Origin: Paenibacillus pabuli NBRC 13638
Lineage (GTDB): Bacteria > Bacillota > Bacilli > Paenibacillales > Paenibacillaceae
Direction of reading: 5' to 3'
Length of the DNA stretch: 64,000 nucleotides
Assembly: GCF_001514495.1 (NCBI RefSeq)
Contig: NZ_BCNM01000018.1
Location: 62,001 to 126,000, forward strand
Part shown: piece after piece, positions 60,887 through 64,000 of the stretch
Position numbering within the stretch: position 1 is the stretch's first letter
How the letters are laid out: the number at the start of each line of letters is the position of its first letter
Position numbers and translations under genes: made by a program
The notes under the pieces: generated by a model
The model's input: the letters and a program-made list of their open reading frames with translations, nothing else
Database searches by the model: none
Told to the model about the DNA's origin: nothing

Positions 60887-63109
60887 TCAAGCTTTTGTAT
60901 TATTCTCACGATCCCACTTCACCTGAATCTCCACCTTGTTCTTACTGCCATGTTCGTACTTCAACAGTACGGTTTTCGATTCCGAGTCCCATTCCCATCT
61001 GATCGGTACCGACTTGTCTTGATCAATACCGCACACGGATATAGGTTCAAGTGGACAGTAGAATCTGGCCGTGGCCTGCATGTTTGACGGGCCTTTGGCT
61101 GCACATTGAAAACCTGTATTGGTTAACTTCAGATCTTCAATTCTGGAAGAAGCGGAGATCAGGCTGACCTTGCCTTGTTGTGGCTTTCCGGCCGTAATGT
61201 CGTATAACAATGCTTGTTCACCAGGGGCTAACCTGACTTCTTGCCGAACATGCAGGGTAGGATCGAACAAGTCTACAACCGGACCTTGGATAACCAACGG
61301 TTCTTCAGATACCGACTCATCCAGGACAGAGGCAATGATGTAGGGCCCCCGTTTGATTTTAAAATAATGCTTGGCATCCCAACGGAGGTTGGAATCCTGT
61401 AGTCTCTCCCATGTTTCTTTCACAGTCTGGCGAAGTTGATCTGCACCCGCTTTACTTGACGTACATGCAGCCGGATGTACAGGGAGCCAATGCACCGCCC
61501 CTTTGCCCACAGGATGAATCCCTTCCTGTTCTACCTTAAGCCCCAGCTGTTCAAACAAGTGCTCTCGTGGGGAGTGATACCTGGTATTCGTGCTTTCCCT
61601 GCGCTGGTCATCATTCCACCATGCCCGGATGTTGTGATAGGGGTCGCTGTCGTCTCCCACATAGATCATCGCACCACCGTCCTGTACCCATTGGGCCAGT
61701 GCATAATGGATATCGGAGTGCTCCGGCTTCATGTACTCATAACTCAACAGCAGGACACGATATGGAGCCAGGTAATGTGGATAGCGCCTCACATTATCAA
61801 GCTGGACGGGTCTCACAGGTATTCCGTGTTTAAGCAATGGCAGAGCAAGACCGTAGAATGGAGAGAAATCCAGCAGCTCCGTGTCGCCATCCGCTTGGAA
61901 TCCTTCCGGATCTGTACCATCATATTTTCCAGCATTCGGTGCCTCCGGCTCAGGCTTCATGCGTTGAAACATGGCCGAGTCGGCGATCAATACACCAATG
62001 TGGGGAGATTCACCATCCATTTCAATCTGGTCCTGATCCATATTTCCAAGCGTGTGCATGACATGCAGCAATGTTGTTGCATAGTCAGGTGGAATCTGCT
62101 CTTTATGCGCGCCTTCATCAGACAGATATGACCCTTGGAAGATTCTGCGCGGCCAAGGGGCGACCTCGTAATGGGAAACCCCGGGATGCAGCAGGGAAGC
62201 AGCAACGGTCTTCAGGTAGTTCTGTTTATAGTCGGCCCATGAATATATCGGATTGTCCTCGATGGGATCATGCAGAAACCACATCCGTCTGTCTGTACCC
62301 CTCACAAGCTCTTGCATGACACCATATTCCAGGTAAGCAGTTTCAAACGTACGTTCTTTGCGCACCCCTTCATACACGTTCGGTGTGCGTGAAGTCCCGG
62401 TCCAGATTTGCGCAATATATCCATCTACGGAGGGAAGCTCTATCAATCGAGACTGCGGGCTAACAATTCGCCACTGCGTATAATTGATCAAGCTGTGGGT
62501 CGGGACGTAGAATCGCAAGATGCGACTGTAACGTTTTAAGGCATAATCTTTCATCTCGGTACACAATCGGTCTAACACACGCGTGTATAAATACGCTTTC
62601 AATTTGGAGGCCCGAAACTGTGCATCAGGTGACGAATGAGGCGCAATCCAGGGTTCTTTGTAATACAGCTGCCATTCTCTCTTAAACGATTCCGAGTACC
62701 CCCCATTCACCCAGAATTCAGGTTCTTCCAGATGGATCGCCTCCACACCCGAATCAACAGCTGCTCGTATGCGTTCAGCGATATATGTACCAAAGGAAAC
62801 GGTTGGGACCATGTAAGGAATAATAGGATCCTTGCCATGAACAATCATCTCGCCATTGCGATCCATCTGGGCTTCATCCCAATGCGTTTCCCCGTCTACT
62901 TCCCCGTCCAGATAGTCGTTATAGGTCCCCCATGCTACTCCTGTCATTAAATGCACGACGTACCCTTTATCCTTCCACTGCTGAATACGTTGCGGCATCG
63001 TTTCGTCAATTCCATACACCATGACAAAATCCGTTTGCAGATCATAATCGGGATGATACGGTGCTGATTCCTGAAATCCGGTTCGTTCTTCTTTCCGATC
63101 TCTGACCAC
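60887..63109 (-). CDS. Unrecognised 740-residue protein, putative barrel-type glycosidase
   Basis: No named family was recognised. The first half looks like a TIM barrel: FVMVYGIDETMPQRIQQWKDKGYVVHLMTGVAWG, SGVEAIHLEEPEFWVNGGYS with acidic pair Glu-Glu, RILRFYVPTHSLINYTQWR and RMWFLHDPIEDNP. The middle (about residues 370-520) resembles a beta-galactosidase-trimerisation/glutamine amidotransferase-like fold (IGVLIADSAMF, YLAPYRVLLLSYEYMKPE, WVQDGGAMIYVGDDSDPYHNI). The last 150 residues are beta-rich. The GTG at 63109 is preferred because AGGGAGG lies 8 nt upstream; the TTG at 63154 has a poor site. First gene of the operon, no signal peptide. Confidence 0.75.
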   Translation of the reverse strand: MVRDRKEERTGFQESAPYHPDYDLQTDFVMVYGIDETMPQRIQQWKDKGYVVHLMTGVAWGTYNDYLDGEVDGETHWDEAQMDRNGEMIVHGKDPIIPYMVPTVSFGTYIAERIRAAVDSGVEAIHLEEPEFWVNGGYSESFKREWQLYYKEPWIAPHSSPDAQFRASKLKAYLYTRVLDRLCTEMKDYALKRYSRILRFYVPTHSLINYTQWRIVSPQSRLIELPSVDGYIAQIWTGTSRTPNVYEGVRKERTFETAYLEYGVMQELVRGTDRRMWFLHDPIEDNPIYSWADYKQNYLKTVAASLLHPGVSHYEVAPWPRRIFQGSYLSDEGAHKEQIPPDYATTLLHVMHTLGNMDQDQIEMDGESPHIGVLIADSAMFQRMKPEPEAPNAGKYDGTDPEGFQADGDTELLDFSPFYGLALPLLKHGIPVRPVQLDNVRRYPHYLAPYRVLLLSYEYMKPEHSDIHYALAQWVQDGGAMIYVGDDSDPYHNIRAWWNDDQRRESTNTRYHSPREHLFEQLGLKVEQEGIHPVGKGAVHWLPVHPAACTSSKAGADQLRQTVKETWERLQDSNLRWDAKHYFKIKRGPYIIASVLDESVSEEPLVIQGPVVDLFDPTLHVRQEVRLAPGEQALLYDITAGKPQQGKVSLISASSRIEDLKLTNTGFQCAAKGPSNMQATARFYCPLEPISVCGIDQDKSVPIRWEWDSESKTVLLKYEHGSKNKVEIQVKWDRENNTKA

Positions 63110-63171
63110 AGCCTTGACCTCCCTGCCCTTGTTGGATGGGTCTTTCGTTGTCAATATTCACCATTTCATAA

Positions 63172-63200
63172 AATATAATATACATTAAGAATATATTCAA
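63172..63200 (-). promoter_or_regulatory. Predicted promoter of the glycan operon
   Basis: TTGAAT (-35, 63195-63200), 17-bp spacer, TATATT (-10, 63172-63177). The perfect palindrome GAATATATTC (63189-63198) overlaps the -35, a plausible operator for the adjacent regulator. Confidence 0.65.
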
Positions 63201-63219
63201 TATGTTTTTTTGAGAAAAA

Positions 63220-63256
63220 TAAAAAAGCCCTTTCCGTACATCTACGGAAAAGACTT
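63220..63256 (-). terminator. Terminator of LacI-type regulator
   Basis: CTTTTCCGT pairs with ACGGAAAGG around AGATGT, followed by T6 on the minus strand. It separates the regulator from the operon promoter. Confidence 0.85.
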
Positions 63257-63273
63257 GAATTTAAGTTTTCAAA

Positions 63274-64000
63274 TTACGATAAAGGACAGCTTCCCGTCGT
63301 TTGACGAACGACAAGTTCAGGTTCAATCAGAATTTTGCTGAAGCCTGTAAGCTGAGGGCTATTCCGAATGACTTCGAGAAGCTGGTTGGCTGCACGGATT
63401 CCCATCTCTCTCTCAAATTGCTTTACATGCGTAAAAATACTGAATTCCTCCACGATGGAAGTAGGGTCATCAAAGCTTACAATCGATACATCTTCGGGAA
63501 TGCGAAGACCGGCTTGCTTGGCCATTTGATAGATCTGAACCCCCAGCCTTCCGTTAAGCGATATATAAGCAGTCACCATCTTGTTGCTGATATATCGGTA
63601 CAATGGATGGGATTCTGCATCCTTCAGAACAGGCAGCGGTTTGAAATCTGTAATCATATGAGCAGGGTTAATCAATGCTCCTTTATCCTTCAGCGCTTCA
63701 ATATAACCGTCAATTCGCTCCTGGACCGTGACGGTTTGCAGTGGAGAATCCGAGCAGATTGCTATATCACGATGCCCAAGCTCCCATAAATGTTCAACGG
63801 CCAGTCTCACGCCCAATCTTCCATCAGCCGCAATGTAATGGGTTTCAACGCCAGGCAAATATCGGTCGATCAGCAAAAATGGGAACCCCGATAACTTCAT
63901 TCCGAGAATCTCCTCGTTATAGTTACCTTCATCCACAGGAAAGATTAACAGCCCCTCAGCTCCAAGTGCCTTTAGCTCCCTGATCGCGTCCTTTTCTTTC
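63274..64000 (-). CDS. LacI-type (periplasmic-binding-protein-like) transcriptional regulator, N-terminus outside window
   Basis: The frame is open to the right edge (an internal GTG at 63936 is not the start), so the DNA-binding head lies beyond base 64000. The visible 240 residues are a LacI/GalR effector-binding domain: EGLLIFPVDEGN, FPFLLIDRYLPGVETHYIAADGRLGVRLAVEHLWELGHRDIAICSD, ISIVSFDDPTSIVEEFS and IFTHVKQFEREMGIRAANQLLEV. The head could be LacI- or GntR-type (AraR-like). It lies directly upstream of the glycan operon and is the likely regulator, sensing a sugar released by the enzymes. Confidence 0.88.
   Translation of the reverse strand, partial: KEKDAIRELKALGAEGLLIFPVDEGNYNEEILGMKLSGFPFLLIDRYLPGVETHYIAADGRLGVRLAVEHLWELGHRDIAICSDSPLQTVTVQERIDGYIEALKDKGALINPAHMITDFKPLPVLKDAESHPLYRYISNKMVTAYISLNGRLGVQIYQMAKQAGLRIPEDVSIVSFDDPTSIVEEFSIFTHVKQFEREMGIRAANQLLEVIRNSPQLTGFSKILIEPELVVRQTTGSCPLS

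Noticed and set aside
1..64000. tRNA, rRNA, T-box or metabolite riboswitches
   Set aside because: I looked for cloverleaf-like sequence, T-box motifs and common riboswitch cores between genes and found none convincing; a covariance-model search would be decisive.

Overview
The window reads as a chromosomal segment of a spore-forming Bacillota bacterium, most likely Paenibacillus or a close relative. This is inferred from about 50% GC, strong AGGAGG-type ribosome binding sites with frequent GTG/TTG starts, Bacillota-specific families (LipL, YneF, EcsAB, bacilliredoxin, sporulation-type orphan histidine kinase, SdpI) and a large Paenibacillus-style sugar-utilisation operon. No rRNA, tRNA, CRISPR array, phage or insertion sequence was seen. 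Both ends cut genes: a superoxide dismutase at the left and a LacI-type regulator at the right.

Region 1 to 20 kb is mostly housekeeping. It holds two Fe/Mn superoxide dismutases (one with a long N-terminal extension), a non-heme-peroxidase-like hydrolase, LipL, FolE, YneF, an HD-GYP protein, and an unusual QueG-Ogt fusion (tRNA queuosine maturation joined to DNA alkyl repair). Signal peptidase I, MutY, AcpS, NadE, a bacilliredoxin, an orphan sensor kinase and an HI0933-type flavoprotein follow. Between sodA and mutY lies about 630 bp of non-coding DNA with a tetranucleotide repeat and a family of degenerate inverted/direct repeats.

Region 19 to 34 kb holds ecsAB, an AT-rich AbrB-like/Doc toxin-antitoxin pair, three MFS exporters with MarR or MerR regulators nearby, two GNAT enzymes, a free-methionine sulfoxide reductase, a TipA-like regulator, an aldehyde dehydrogenase and a universal stress protein.

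Region 34 to 46 kb is a stress and metal block. It contains an SdpI-like protein, a Zn/Cd-exporting P-type ATPase with a very His-rich segment, divergent from an ArsR/CzrA sensor, an AI-2E transporter, an ArsR plus luciferase-like monooxygenase pair, and a MarR-controlled quinone reductase. The MarR gene and the reductase carry near-identical 20-bp palindromes inside their promoters, and the MarR message looks leaderless. A nitroreductase, a TudS-like DUF523 protein, an ECF sigma/anti-sigma pair and a methyltransferase follow.

Region 46.7 to 63.2 kb is one eight-gene operon on the minus strand. In order of transcription it encodes a 740-residue protein of no recognised family, a GH38 alpha-mannosidase, two LplB/YtcP-type permeases, their binding lipoprotein, a DUF4965/DUF1793-type protein, a GH106-like hydrolase, and a secreted GxGYxYP protein. 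There is no ATPase gene, so a shared MsmX-type ATPase is implied. Upstream is a LacI-type regulator with its own terminator, followed by a promoter for the operon. The operon looks like an import-and-digest pathway for a mannose- and possibly rhamnose-containing glycan, and is the best candidate for an undescribed system.
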